Shown in pieces: positions 1 to 9,443 of a DNA stretch of 64,000 bases (the stretch's first letter is position 1; every line of letters starts with the position of its first letter). The notes under the pieces were generated by a model, which searched no databases, was not told the origin of the DNA, and saw only the letters and a program-made list of their open reading frames with translations. Source of the stretch: Candidatus Scalindua sp. (lineage in GTDB: Bacteria > Planctomycetota > Brocadiia > Brocadiales > Scalinduaceae); contig JALDRB010000011.1 of assembly GCA_031316155.1 (NCBI GenBank), positions 103,215 through 167,214 on the forward strand. The letters run 5' to 3'. Both the position numbers and the translations under genes were made by a program.

Positions 1-756
1 GCGGCTACTAACAATAATGGAGGACATCGGGGAGACATTCGTATCGGATGTTATATTACTCGTAGCGGGGTACTTGCGGATACGTGGCAACCTGGCACGG
101 AAAACGATTCTGGTCAATATGGAAACATAGGAGGAGATATGCATCTAGCTTCCAGGAAAGGGTATCAATTAAACAAGCTGACGTGGGTGGATGACGGAAA
201 CGATACCTACACTGGTAGAGGTGATATTACCTATGATTATTTCACGACCGTACTTCATGAAATGGGCCATGCCCTTGGGCTGGACCATTCAGAAGATCCA
301 AATTCCGTGATGGCTACCTATAATGTACGAGGACATGCCCAGCGAACACTCACTCAAGATGATATTGAAGGTATACAGGCAATCTATGGTAATCGTTTTA
401 TGCCGGTAGAAGCAGTTTATCCTCCTGTAACTGTAGTTATAGGTACGGTATGCTCTTTTGATATTATGCCCGTTAGCAAGGTTTTTGATTCTTCTGGGGG
501 AACAGGAAGCATAAGCGTTTCTTCTAATGTTGAAGTTTGTGGATGGAGTGCTGAAAGTAATGTTTCATGGATAACAATCACATCAGGAAGTAATGACGCC
601 GAAAACGGAACTGTAGAGTACTCAGTATCACCTATCCACTATAAGTTTAAAAACAAGTACAGGACTGGCACAATAACTATTGCGGGAATGACATTTACTG
701 TTACCCAACATAACATTTCACCCACTCTTATATCTGTATTCAATTGGAAATGGTAA
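1..756 (+). CDS. Matrixin-like zinc metalloprotease with C-terminal BACON-like domain (5' truncated by window edge)
   Basis: The frame is open from base 1, so the gene starts outside the window; the first internal ATG (139) is not the real start. The motif HEMGHALGLDH (His codon at 256) is the HExxHxxGxxH zinc-binding signature of metzincins, and the upstream stretch with GDIRIG and the following NSVMATY (Met-turn-like) fit the matrixin/M10 group. After the protease domain, the last ~100 residues (SSGGTGSISV..., W, VSWITI, GTVEYSV, GTITIAGMTFTVTQ) resemble a BACON beta-sandwich found on secreted bacterial proteins. Probably exported, acting on extracellular protein or surface polymers. It sits 100 bp upstream of the DUF928 gene. 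The family call rests on the zinc motif; the substrate is unknown. Confidence 0.85.
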   Translation, partial: AATNNNGGHRGDIRIGCYITRSGVLADTWQPGTENDSGQYGNIGGDMHLASRKGYQLNKLTWVDDGNDTYTGRGDITYDYFTTVLHEMGHALGLDHSEDPNSVMATYNVRGHAQRTLTQDDIEGIQAIYGNRFMPVEAVYPPVTVVIGTVCSFDIMPVSKVFDSSGGTGSISVSSNVEVCGWSAESNVSWITITSGSNDAENGTVEYSVSPIHYKFKNKYRTGTITIAGMTFTVTQHNISPTLISVFNWKW

Positions 757-857
757 GTGCTATATTCACGAGGAATGGGGAAAAGAAACACTTAAATCTA
801 CTATTTTGAACAATCACGTCAGGCGGAACAAAATTCTAATGACTGGAGGGAATAATC

Positions 858-1670
858 ATGAAGTATGATAACACAAAAAGAATTAATAGTACAATTTGGG
901 TATTGATTGCAGGACTCATGTTATTGATGCCATTATCAGGTTTTGGGGCAGAGGTACAACGAGGAAAAAAAGTACAACAAAATAGCGATGTGCAAAACTC
1001 AAAAAGAAAGCCAATGAATCAAAATTCTCTGGTACAAAGGAAAGAAACTGCAATAGTCGTTGATATGCCTGTGTACAAACCACCTAAGCGTGGCGCTCCA
1101 GCGGCTCTTGTGGGTGGTGGTAGTCGTGGTACCGAAGCCGGTTTATCTCCTTTGTCTGTGATTGCACCGGATCATGTCGGATTAACCGTCCGGGAACAGC
1201 CTTCTCTTTACTGGTATCTTTCTAAACCAGTCAGCAGCCGAATCGAATTTACCTTGATTGACAATATAGCAATACAACCGCTGCTTGAGCTGGAACTTGG
1301 TACTCACATAAAACCCGGTATGCATCGGATTAGCCTAGCGGATTACGGAATATATTTATCCACCGGTAAACAGTATCAGTGGTTTGTAGCGCTGGTTGCA
1401 GATCCTGAACACCGGTCTAAAGACGTTATCGCAGGTGGGGTAATTGAATACATTGAACCTCCGGAATCGCTCACTACAAGGCTTGCTCAGGCAGGTAAGG
1501 CAAAGTCCCCTCATATCTATGCTGAATCGGGGATATGGTATGACGCCTTTTCGTCAATGTCAGACCTGGTCAGCAATGCCCCGGAAGATATGAAACGCAG
1601 AAAACAGCGTGCTTCCCTGATCGAACAGGTTGGATTGTCGGAAGTGTCTGAATACGCAATGAATAGGTAA
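858..1670 (+). CDS. DUF928 domain secreted protein
   Basis: 270 residues with an N-terminal signal peptide (hydrophobic WVLIAGLMLLMPLSGFGA) and a good ribosome site (GGAGGG at 845-850). The mature part shows the DUF928 pattern: a basic YKPPKRGAP start, GGGSRGTEAG, LSVIAPDH, the YWYLS strand, then GMHRISLADYGIYLSTGKQYQWFVAL and a GGVIEYIEPP strand. DUF928 proteins are known mainly from cyanobacteria, where they are encoded near CHAT, CHASE2-cyclase and haemagglutinin genes, as here. The fold is probably beta-sandwich-like and periplasmic; no enzymatic function is known. I infer membership of the adhesin/CHAT cluster that follows. The cysteine present in many family members after GGGTR is not seen here. 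Confidence 0.8.
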   Translation: MKYDNTKRINSTIWVLIAGLMLLMPLSGFGAEVQRGKKVQQNSDVQNSKRKPMNQNSLVQRKETAIVVDMPVYKPPKRGAPAALVGGGSRGTEAGLSPLSVIAPDHVGLTVREQPSLYWYLSKPVSSRIEFTLIDNIAIQPLLELELGTHIKPGMHRISLADYGIYLSTGKQYQWFVALVADPEHRSKDVIAGGVIEYIEPPESLTTRLAQAGKAKSPHIYAESGIWYDAFSSMSDLVSNAPEDMKRRKQRASLIEQVGLSEVSEYAMNR

Positions 1671-2267
1671 GTGAAGCGTTGTCAAAATTAGAGGGGAGAG
1701 ACCCGATCTGATTATTATCGATGCTCGACGTTCGGATTCTTCAGTGTTTTATACTCATAGTAGGACATTTCTATTTAGCCTTGACAATATAGTATTTTTT
1801 TATTGACTTCTATATAAAATATCTGCTATTTTAATCCGTTTTAAGTATCTGTAGGAGTAGGAAAAATTTGCCTCCGTTAAACAGTAACAAAATACATTGT
1901 GTTCTGAGTGTTATACTCATCTCATCCGCCAAACAAAGCGTCAGACAGGTAATGGTTTTCGGATAAAATGCAAGTCTACATGTTTACTCCTTTCGTTCCC
2001 GTAGGTGTATGTGTAACACAAAGAACATTCTTAGTTGATACTATTCAGTTGTTTTTTTACCACATAATAAATCTGCATTCATTGAGGAGACTTGATGATG
2101 TACCAATTCAATAGCATACCTCGAGTTTCAATTGTTTATGGACTGTCTCAAATAAATCCGTGTCGTTTCTTGATTTCAATTATAATACTTTGTTTAATTT
2201 TTTAGAGAAACATAACGTTCATACCTTTCTATAAACTGGTACTTTGTTAATCTAATAAAAATCTTTT
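1671..2267. other. Intergenic region with a partial structured repeat
   Basis: No coding sequence is supported here. The stretch is AT-rich, and 1912-1969 carries TATACTCATCTC and TAATGGTTTTCGGATAAAAT. Both words recur in the complete structured repeats at 38052 and 47550, but here they are separated by unrelated sequence and the downstream half is missing. A promoter for the riboswitch at 2268 should lie in the last 200 bases; I see AT-rich candidate boxes but no convincing spaced pair. Confidence 0.5.
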
Positions 2268-2399
2268 GACAAAAGGCAAACCCTGAGTAATCAGGGGGCG
2301 CAAAGTAAAGGGTCTTTAACGTATATAGACGTGTAAGGAACATGAGAGAAAGTTCCTAAGCGCCTGAAGTTTTAAAGAAAGCCTTGCTGCCGAAGATGG
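2268..2399 (+). ncRNA. c-di-GMP-I (GEMM) riboswitch aptamer
   Basis: The segment has the ordered hallmarks of the GEMM-I aptamer. AGGCAAACC (2274-2282) is followed by a perfect hairpin CCCTGA-GTAA-TCAGGG (2281-2296) with a GNRA tetraloop, then GGCGCAAAG, a long P3 arm (about 2310-2360), and a closing strand TGCCGAAGATGG (2388-2399). GGCA (2275-2278) can pair with TGCC (2388-2391) to make P1. The base aligned with Vc2 G20 is G2275, which favours c-di-GMP over the cGAMP-type variant; this alignment is by eye. It lies 210 bases upstream of the first adhesin gene, fitting the known role of c-di-GMP in surface attachment. One change from the usual core (GACGCAAAG to GGCGCAAAG) is noted. Confidence 0.85.
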
Positions 2400-2452
2400 T
2401 GTATGTGAATTTTCAACGAATTTATTCATATCTTTGCAGTTAGGCTTTTTTT
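2381..2452 (+). terminator. Rho-independent terminator overlapping the riboswitch P1 strand (expression platform)
   Basis: GCCTTGCTGC (2381-2390) can pair with GCAGTTAGGC (2436-2445), with one T-T mismatch and one G-T pair, and is followed by seven T residues (2446-2452). The intervening loop has its own TGAAT/ATTCA pairing. The 5' arm shares bases 2388-2390 with the P1 strand of the aptamer, so ligand-bound P1 and the terminator stem exclude each other. This predicts that c-di-GMP binding prevents termination and turns the downstream adhesin gene on. Confidence 0.7.
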
Positions 2453-2609
2453 ATGGATGTTTTCCCTGGCGAAGTATCCTATTTTTGCGGAATAAAAGTG
2501 GTATTTATTCATAATCTTACTTAAGCCGCAGAAACGAGAGAATTGTTGACAAACGTCATGAACAAACATTTGTAAAATTGATCATCATGTTTGTTAAAGG
2601 AGAAACAAA

Positions 2610-5552
2610 ATGTCATTCAATCAGAAATCATTTCATGTTCTAAGGCTCATCATATTTTCTTTCCTTTTAAGTGCCTTCCTCTTTTATAGTATCAAGCCCG
2701 TTATCAGCCATGCGCAGATTACCCTTGATGGAAGCATGGGACCGGCAGGACCACTTACGGGTCCCGACTATAATATTACCTCTGACCTGGGCCAAATCCG
2801 GGGAAGCAATCTTTTTCACAGCTTTGGTGAGTTCAATGTGAATACGGGTGAAAGTGCAACATTCTCCGGTCCTAATTCTGTTGCAAATATCCTGAGTCGT
2901 GTTACGGGCGGGAATCAATCCTTCATCGACGGGCTTCTGGCATCAACTATTCCCGGGGCTAATCTATATTTTCTCAATCCGGCTGGTGTACTTTTTGGAG
3001 CAAATGCCAGTCTGAATGTACAGGGTTCTTTTCACGTCAGTACGGCAGACTATCTCCGATTTGTTGATGGGGCTGAGTTCCATGCTGATCTTTCCAGAGG
3101 AAGTAGTCTGACTGTGGCAACAATATCCGCCTTTGGATTTTTAGGTGATAATCCGGCATCGATTCATATTGACAAGAGCACTCTTGAAGTTCCCGAAGGA
3201 GAAACTATCTCATTATTGGGAGGAGATATCAAAATTACAGGTAAAGATCGTGATCCCAATAATACTATTCCAGATGAGCTAAAGGCATCGAGTGGACGAG
3301 TTAATATAGCGAGTGTAGCATCTTCAGGCGAGATCACTCTCAATGATCCTGGTCAAGTTAAGGATTTCAAGGCTGACTCGTTTACGCAACTTGGTGAGAT
3401 TAATCTTGTGGATGTTGATATAGCAGTTGATGGAGATCCCGGTGGAACTGTGGATATAAGGGGAGGCCGTTTTGTAATGAAAGGAACTTCAATTCATGCT
3501 GCAACTCACGGAGATATTGATCATCCAGGTCTCGGTATAGACATAGATGTGAAAGGGGATGTCATTTTTGATGTATCAGAGGCAACGTCTTCGAGTTTTG
3601 GAAAAGGACGAGCTGGAGGAGTGCGTTTAGTGTCAGAAACAATTGAATTGAAAGGTGAGCCTTTTGTCCAGGCATCAGTTGTTGCATCAAGAGTTTTTGG
3701 GTCTGGTGATGGAGGGAGTGTTGACATTGAAACGAATACTTTAAAAATGAATGATTTTTCCGGTATAGTAACCCAGGTTTTTGGTTCTGGCAATGCTGGT
3801 GATATTACCCTAGAAACTGATAATCTTGAACTGGACGGTAGTAAAGCTCTAAGTTTTATCTCTACCAGTACATTCGATACTGGCAATGCCGGAATGCTAG
3901 ATATCAATGCCGAAAACATACTTCTACGCGGAGGTGGGAATGGTTTTACTGGATTTGCTACACAAGTGACATCAGGTGCAGGAGATACTAATGCAAATTC
4001 GGGAAAATTACTGATCAATACTGGTATCCTTGAAATACTTGATGGTGCACAGATTAATGCGAGTTTGTTGTCTGGCTCAGGCCATTCCGGGAATGTAGAA
4101 GTAAATGCAGACAAGATAGTTATCGATGGATTAAATAACAGAGGGTTTCCCGCTGGAATATTTTCAAGTGTTCTAAGGGGATTTTCTACAACCGGAAATG
4201 GGGGTGACCTACAAATCAGAAGTAGTGATGTGCAAATGAAAAATTCTGGCCAGATTAGTACATTTTCGTCTTCACTAGGAGATAGCGGTAACATTGAGAT
4301 TCTCACTGATAACCTGAAAGTGACAGATGGAGCTCTTCTCATATCGAGTAATTTCGGCGCTGGAAAAGCCGGGAACATAGACGTGAATGCAAGTGACAGT
4401 ATTGTACTCTCAGGCCCTGCTCCTCCGGGTGGGTTTAGTGGTAGCATCGTTGCTTTAGGAGGGGTATTCGCAAAAGGATCGGGGGGTATCAAGGTTAAAA
4501 CTGGTAAATTAGAAGTGCTGGATGGATCCCAAATCACTGCCAGATCTACTGGTCCCGGAGACGGTGGATCCATTGATATTACAGCAAATAATGTGCTTAT
4601 AAAAGGGGTTGAACCTGGATTAAATTCCTTTGATGGGATAAATGCCGGCATTTTTACATCAGCTCTCGTAGCCCAGGGTTTTGCAGATCAGGCAACAGGT
4701 AATGCTGGAGATATAAATCTTGATGCTGGTAAACTGGAAATTGGTGATCAGGGAACTATTGCCGCTAAAACAGCAAGTGCCGGAGATGGTGGGAGTATTG
4801 GATTAAGGGTAAATAATTTGACCCTTACAGGTAATGCCGTCATAACAGCTGCAAGTACTGGTGCTGGAAATAGTGGGAATATTACTATTAGCGCTGTTGA
4901 TACATTCCGAAGTGAAAGCAGCTCAGTGACGACTGAAGCTGCAAAATCAGATGGGGGTAATATAGTCTTGAATGCCCAAAATCTGACACAGTTGATTAAT
5001 AGTGAGATTACCACTTCTGTTAATGGTGGTTTGGAAACAGTCGGGGGTAATATTGTCATGAACCTGAATCGAGGTGTTTTGAAAAATAGCCAGATAAGGG
5101 CAAATGCCTTTGAGGGAAAAGGTGGGAATATTGATATAACCGCAGAGGTGTTTCTGGCAGACCCAAATAGCGTTGTAAGTGCATCATCAGAAAAAGGTAT
5201 TAATGGGGAGGTGGATATTCGTGCACCGGTCACAAATATTAGTGGAAACAGGGCTCCCCTGCGGGAAAATTATTCGAGTGCGGCATCCCTCCTTCTTAAA
5301 GCGTGTGCAGTTAGAATGAGTGGCGGAGAGCGCAGCAGTCTGGTTATGGCCGGTCGTGATGGTATACCCTTTCAGCCTGGTGACCTGTTACCAAGCCCTC
5401 TCTATGATGAGGATATGGCTGCAGCCGATGCAAAGGTGGCAAGCATGAACGAAAGACCTCCATTGGCGTATGGCGCAAGCTACTTTGAAGATAACGGTCT
5501 TTTACCGCTTGATATGATGGATTGGGATAGCGGGTGTTCGGCATGTCCTTGA
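2610..5552 (+). CDS. Two-partner-secretion adhesin (filamentous haemagglutinin-type TpsA), paralog 1
   Basis: 980 residues with a clear ribosome site (AAAGGAG) and a signal peptide ending near HAQ. Residues ~35-165 form the TPS (haemagglutination activity) domain: ITLDGS, the GQIRGSNLFHSFGEFNV block, VTGG, and N123-P-A-G where classical TpsA proteins have NPNG. The body is a run of right-handed beta-helix repeats (GDGGSIDI, GNAGDI and similar every 20-40 residues). The C-terminal ~120 residues, with two separated cysteines (CAVRMSGGERSS) and the tail GCSACP, are nearly identical to the neighbouring paralog. It is expected to be exported by Sec and then by the TpsB at 9444. It lies behind the c-di-GMP riboswitch, so it is probably induced for attachment or biofilm formation. 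Confidence 0.9.
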   Translation: MSFNQKSFHVLRLIIFSFLLSAFLFYSIKPVISHAQITLDGSMGPAGPLTGPDYNITSDLGQIRGSNLFHSFGEFNVNTGESATFSGPNSVANILSRVTGGNQSFIDGLLASTIPGANLYFLNPAGVLFGANASLNVQGSFHVSTADYLRFVDGAEFHADLSRGSSLTVATISAFGFLGDNPASIHIDKSTLEVPEGETISLLGGDIKITGKDRDPNNTIPDELKASSGRVNIASVASSGEITLNDPGQVKDFKADSFTQLGEINLVDVDIAVDGDPGGTVDIRGGRFVMKGTSIHAATHGDIDHPGLGIDIDVKGDVIFDVSEATSSSFGKGRAGGVRLVSETIELKGEPFVQASVVASRVFGSGDGGSVDIETNTLKMNDFSGIVTQVFGSGNAGDITLETDNLELDGSKALSFISTSTFDTGNAGMLDINAENILLRGGGNGFTGFATQVTSGAGDTNANSGKLLINTGILEILDGAQINASLLSGSGHSGNVEVNADKIVIDGLNNRGFPAGIFSSVLRGFSTTGNGGDLQIRSSDVQMKNSGQISTFSSSLGDSGNIEILTDNLKVTDGALLISSNFGAGKAGNIDVNASDSIVLSGPAPPGGFSGSIVALGGVFAKGSGGIKVKTGKLEVLDGSQITARSTGPGDGGSIDITANNVLIKGVEPGLNSFDGINAGIFTSALVAQGFADQATGNAGDINLDAGKLEIGDQGTIAAKTASAGDGGSIGLRVNNLTLTGNAVITAASTGAGNSGNITISAVDTFRSESSSVTTEAAKSDGGNIVLNAQNLTQLINSEITTSVNGGLETVGGNIVMNLNRGVLKNSQIRANAFEGKGGNIDITAEVFLADPNSVVSASSEKGINGEVDIRAPVTNISGNRAPLRENYSSAASLLLKACAVRMSGGERSSLVMAGRDGIPFQPGDLLPSPLYDEDMAAADAKVASMNERPPLAYGASYFEDNGLLPLDMMDWDSGCSACP

Positions 5553-5657
5553 CTGAGAGTTACAAAATAATATTTCAGATTCGGGATTTAGTCAATTAGT
5601 AAAAATATTTGAACCAATTTTGACAAAATAAATTTATCCAAATTGTCAGGGCGTGTA

Positions 5658-5826
5658 AGAAGCACCAAATAACAAAAATCAAATGTAACAAATAAATTCC
5701 AACATACAAAGGTCAAAATGTCCAAACAATATGATTTAGAAGAACGGACATTCCAGTTTGTTTCATAAATTGGAATTTGTATGTTTGTGCTTTGAGATTG
5801 ACGAATGACGAATTACGATTTGGCAA
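5658..5826. repeat. Dispersed inverted-repeat element (AAGCACCAAATAACAAA type) plus ATCGTAAATC-type heptads
   Basis: The non-coding gap between the two adhesin genes holds AAGCACCAAATAACAAA at 5660 and its inverted counterpart ending TTTGTGCTT at 5792, with AATTCCAA/TTGGAATT inside. A second member of the family lies at 46417-46543. It is followed by GACGAATTACGATTTGGC (from ~5802), the same word that follows the next adhesin gene. It looks MITE-like or REP-like and has no coding capacity. Confidence 0.6.
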
Positions 5827-5878
5827 AAAAGATGTGGATTAATCATCTTCTCATTACGTTCAAGAAGGGGGATTAGAA

Positions 5879-8800
5879 ATGCCAAACATTACATGGTTGC
5901 GTAACGCTTTGAGATTTTTCACATTTCCTCTTATCATAAGTGTATTAATGATCTATAGTTCACTACTGAATTTCAGCCATGCTCAGATATCCTTAGATGG
6001 TAGTCTCGGGCCGGTTGGGCAACTTACGGGTCCTGACTATAGTATAACCTCTGACCTGGGTCAGATTCGAGGAAGCAATCTTTTTCATAGCTTTGGCGAG
6101 TTTAATGTGTTGACAGGTGAGAGTGCAACATTCTCTGGTCCGAATTCTGTTGCAAATATCCTGAGCCGTGTAACAGGCGGGAATCAATCCTTCATCGACG
6201 GGCTTCTCGCATCGACGATACCTGGTGCCAATCTGTATCTTCTCAATCCGGCAGGTGTATTATTTGGCGCTAATGCCAGCCTGGATGTAAAAGGGTCATT
6301 TAACGTCAGCACGGCTGACTATCTCCGTTTTGATGATGGGGCAATGTTCCATGCCGATCTCTCAAAGAGCAGCACTCTGACGGTAGCTCATCCGGCTGCC
6401 TTTGGCTTTTTGGGACAAAATCCAGAGGGTATTGCGGTTGACGGAAGTTTTCTTGAGGTACGAGAGGGTGAGACACTTTCAGCAGTTGGAGGTGATGTGA
6501 AGATCAAAAATGGGTATTTGTATGCGCCAGAAGGTCAGATTGATATGGTAAGTGTTGCTTCCGAAGGAGAAGTAAGTTTCAAAGGTGGTGCTCCTGTGGT
6601 TGATGCTTTTGATAGTCTTGGGGTGATAGATATCGTACACGATTCTGATGTCAACGTTGACACAAGTGGAGTGGGAGGTGGCTCTATCTATATTCGTGGA
6701 GGAAGATTGGTAATGGATAGAGGACAAGTTTCTTCCAACACATATGGAGATAAGAATGGTGGAGGTATTGATATCCAATTGTCAGGTGATTTTATTGGAC
6801 AGAATCAAAGTGGAATAAGATCTGCCGCATTTGGTTCTGGGAATTCTGGTGATATAAAAATAACGGTAAAAGATTCTGTGAATATTTTGGATAGAAGTAG
6901 AATTGAAAGCGAAGCATTTGGATCAGGAAATGGAGGTGTAATTGAATTGGATATGGGCATTTTGAACGTTAATGATAGTAGCATTTTTAGTAGTAATCAG
7001 GGGTTTAGTGAAGGTAATGCAGGTCATATAATAATTAATACTAGAGAAGTTGGTAATATTTCAGGAGGTAGTATGCTTTTAACTGAGAATTTTGCATCAG
7101 GAAACGCTGGTACGATACAATTAGATGTGGGGAATTTAAATTTAACCGATAGTTCTATCCAAACAAGAGGTTCGGCTGGGGGTATAAAGATTAAGGCAAA
7201 AGATTCTGTTAATATTATTAATTGGTTCGATCTATCAACTACACCTGGGGAAGATGGAGATCCAGGAAGTATTGAATTCGAAGTAGACAGTTTGAACATA
7301 ACTGGACTTGGGAATATAACAACTGATACAAGAAGCAATTCAGGTAAAGCAGGCGATATAAAGATTATGGCAGAAAAATCTGTTAATATTGATTCTTGTA
7401 ATCTATCTAGCTCTTCTTTTGGAGAGGCAGGAAACATAGAGATTACGGCAAAAGAGTCTGTGGATTTTTCCGGTACTCTGTATTCCACAACTTATGGTTC
7501 AGGTAATGCCGGAGATATAACAATTACGGCAATAGATTCTGTTAATATTCCATCATATGGTTTTATTGAAAATTCAACTTTTGGTTCGGGTGATGCTGGG
7601 AATATACAGATAAATTCAAAAGGTTCTGTTAATATTTCACAGATGCAAATACGAAGTGAGACTTGGAGTGAAGGAGATGCGGGTAAAATAGAATTAGATG
7701 TGGGGAGCTTAAATATAACTGATTATGGAGAAATAAGCACAACTGCACGAAGCCACACTTCTGCTTTTCAAGGCAAAAGTTCAAGTAACGCCGGAGATAT
7801 AACGATAAGGGCGAAACAAGCAGTCAATATTTCTAAGGGAAGTTTTATTTCAAGCGAGGTTGAGGATGGAGAAGGAGATGCAGGGAATATAGAATTAGAT
7901 GTGGGGAGTTTAAGCGTAACTGATGGAGGAGGGATAAGCACAAGTGCAAGTTCAGGCTTTTTAAGTTTTCATTACGGAGTAGTATCTGGTAATGCAGGCG
8001 ATATAAAGATAACGGCAAGAGATTCTGTAAATGTTTCGAACCGAGACAGTAGAATTTCAAGCAATACAGAGGGAAAAGGAGATGCGGGTACAATAGAATT
8101 AAATGTTGGGAGTTTAACCATAACTGATCAAGGGAGGATAAGTACAAGTGCTAGTCCATCCAGATATCAACGCGAAGTAGTAACTGGTAACGCAGGGAAT
8201 ATAAACATCAATGCGAAGGATTCAATCGCTGTTACGGACAGTTCGGTAACGACAGATGCTATAGATGGGAAGGGAGGAACAATAAGTATCACGGCTGGTA
8301 AGGATATAGCACTTCGTGATGGATCTCTAATATCGGCGGGAAGTTCTGGCGAGGGTGATGCTGGTAATATTGTCATAGATGCTGGTCATACGTTCCTGAG
8401 TGAAGACAGTTCAGTGAGGACTGAAGCGCAACAGGCTGATGGAGGCAATATAAATCTAAATGCCAAGTATATGGTACAGCTGATCAATAGTGAGATTACG
8501 TCCTCTGTTGGCGGAGGGACTGAAACAGAGGGAGGTAATATCACCATAGATCCAGAGTTTGTAATCTTAAAAAATAGTAAGATCAGGGCAAATGCCTTTG
8601 AGGGGAGGGGAGGTAATATACGGATAACGGCGGGAGTATTTATGGCTGATCCGAACAGTATCGTGAGTGCTTCCTCAGAAAAAGGTATCGATGGAGAAGT
8701 TGATATCCGTGCTCCGGTCACAAATATCAGTGGAAGTATAGTTCCCTTACAGAAAAATTTTTCGAGTGCTGCATCCTTACTTCTTAAACCTTGTGCAGTT

Positions 8801-9040
8801 AGAATGGGTGGTGGAGAGCGCAGCAGTCTGGTAATGAGCGGTCGTGACGGTTTACCCTTTCAGCCGGGTGACCTGTTAACAAGTCCCCTTTATGATGCGG
8901 ATATGGCTGCAGCCGATGCAAAGGTGGCAAGCTTGAGTGAAAGATTTCCATTGACGTATGGCGCGAACTACTTTGAAGATAACGGTCTTTTGCCGCTTGA
9001 TATGACGGATGAGGATTCAGGGTGTTCGACGTGTCCTTGA
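5879..9040 (+). CDS. Two-partner-secretion adhesin (filamentous haemagglutinin-type TpsA), paralog 2
   Basis: 1053 residues; the ribosome site is GAAGGGGG at 5863-5870. It has a signal peptide ending at SHAQ, and a TPS domain almost identical to paralog 1, including N123-P-A-G. The central beta-helix has many more copies of a module with GDAG-I-LDVGSL-ITD-G-ISTSA or GDI-ITA-DSVNI. The C-terminus (SSAASLLLKPCAVRMGGGERSS ... GCSTCP) is again nearly identical to paralog 1. The two genes differ mainly in the repeat region, so the ends are conserved for secretion and folding while the exposed stalk diverges. Likely role: surface adhesin or exopolysaccharide-interacting fibre, secreted through the TpsB at 9444. 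It could be co-expressed from the riboswitch-controlled transcript. Confidence 0.9.
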   Translation: MPNITWLRNALRFFTFPLIISVLMIYSSLLNFSHAQISLDGSLGPVGQLTGPDYSITSDLGQIRGSNLFHSFGEFNVLTGESATFSGPNSVANILSRVTGGNQSFIDGLLASTIPGANLYLLNPAGVLFGANASLDVKGSFNVSTADYLRFDDGAMFHADLSKSSTLTVAHPAAFGFLGQNPEGIAVDGSFLEVREGETLSAVGGDVKIKNGYLYAPEGQIDMVSVASEGEVSFKGGAPVVDAFDSLGVIDIVHDSDVNVDTSGVGGGSIYIRGGRLVMDRGQVSSNTYGDKNGGGIDIQLSGDFIGQNQSGIRSAAFGSGNSGDIKITVKDSVNILDRSRIESEAFGSGNGGVIELDMGILNVNDSSIFSSNQGFSEGNAGHIIINTREVGNISGGSMLLTENFASGNAGTIQLDVGNLNLTDSSIQTRGSAGGIKIKAKDSVNIINWFDLSTTPGEDGDPGSIEFEVDSLNITGLGNITTDTRSNSGKAGDIKIMAEKSVNIDSCNLSSSSFGEAGNIEITAKESVDFSGTLYSTTYGSGNAGDITITAIDSVNIPSYGFIENSTFGSGDAGNIQINSKGSVNISQMQIRSETWSEGDAGKIELDVGSLNITDYGEISTTARSHTSAFQGKSSSNAGDITIRAKQAVNISKGSFISSEVEDGEGDAGNIELDVGSLSVTDGGGISTSASSGFLSFHYGVVSGNAGDIKITARDSVNVSNRDSRISSNTEGKGDAGTIELNVGSLTITDQGRISTSASPSRYQREVVTGNAGNININAKDSIAVTDSSVTTDAIDGKGGTISITAGKDIALRDGSLISAGSSGEGDAGNIVIDAGHTFLSEDSSVRTEAQQADGGNINLNAKYMVQLINSEITSSVGGGTETEGGNITIDPEFVILKNSKIRANAFEGRGGNIRITAGVFMADPNSIVSASSEKGIDGEVDIRAPVTNISGSIVPLQKNFSSAASLLLKPCAVRMGGGERSSLVMSGRDGLPFQPGDLLTSPLYDADMAAADAKVASLSERFPLTYGANYFEDNGLLPLDMTDEDSGCSTCP

Positions 9041-9443
9041 TTGTAATTTACGATTTAGGATTTGATATTTCAGATTTACGAGTGGCGAATTACGATTTGG
9101 CAAAATATGAGTAATTATTAACCGCTCCCCGGACCAGGTGCCGAGGACAAGAAGCCGCACCCGTCTGAACTGCCTGGCCGGGCGGGAAGAGCGCAAAGAA
9201 GATTAAGAGTTAGGTGGTAAGATACTTATTTAACAAGTGTGTATTACACACCCCGTTTGCTTACGCAGCCACCCCTCTTTTTAGAGGATTAAGGGATTTT
9301 TTACTGGATTTCGCTGAAATGCACTAACATTTTACCGCTGCACAAAAAAACGTAAATCCAAAATCGTAATTCGTAAATCTAAAATTTTTCTGGACTCGTT
9401 CGGGTTAGGTGTTCTGTTTGAGAGTTGTAGAGGAGATCATAAA
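9041..9443. repeat. Repeat-filled leader of the tpsB gene (three repeat types)
   Basis: This 400-base gap has no gene. 9041-9115 and 9345-9392 carry degenerate CGTAAATC/ACGATTT heptads. 9121-9198 is a GC-rich repeat (CCGCTCCCCGGAC ... GGCCGGGCGGGAAGA) found again almost identically at 49713-49792. 9239-9329 (GTGTATTACACACCCCGT, then GCAGCCACCCCTC) recurs at 13399-13490. Shared words of the GC-rich part also occur in inverse orientation inside the repeats at 38052 and 47550. Confidence 0.75.

Noticed and set aside
1781..1820. TTGACA (1781) and TATAAA (about 1813) as a sigma-70 promoter
   Set aside because: The spacing is about 26 bases, and the second TTGAC at 1803 is far too close; neither pair fits.
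2268..2399. cGAMP (GEMM-Ib) riboswitch instead of c-di-GMP
   Set aside because: The base aligned with the specificity position G20 is G, not A, so c-di-GMP is favoured; only binding tests can settle this.
3521..4651. Long minus-strand open frame (376 codons) inside the first adhesin gene
   Set aside because: It mirrors the repetitive GG/GA-rich beta-helix codons, giving proline/serine/phenylalanine-rich nonsense, and has no ribosome site; the plus-strand gene is clearly real.
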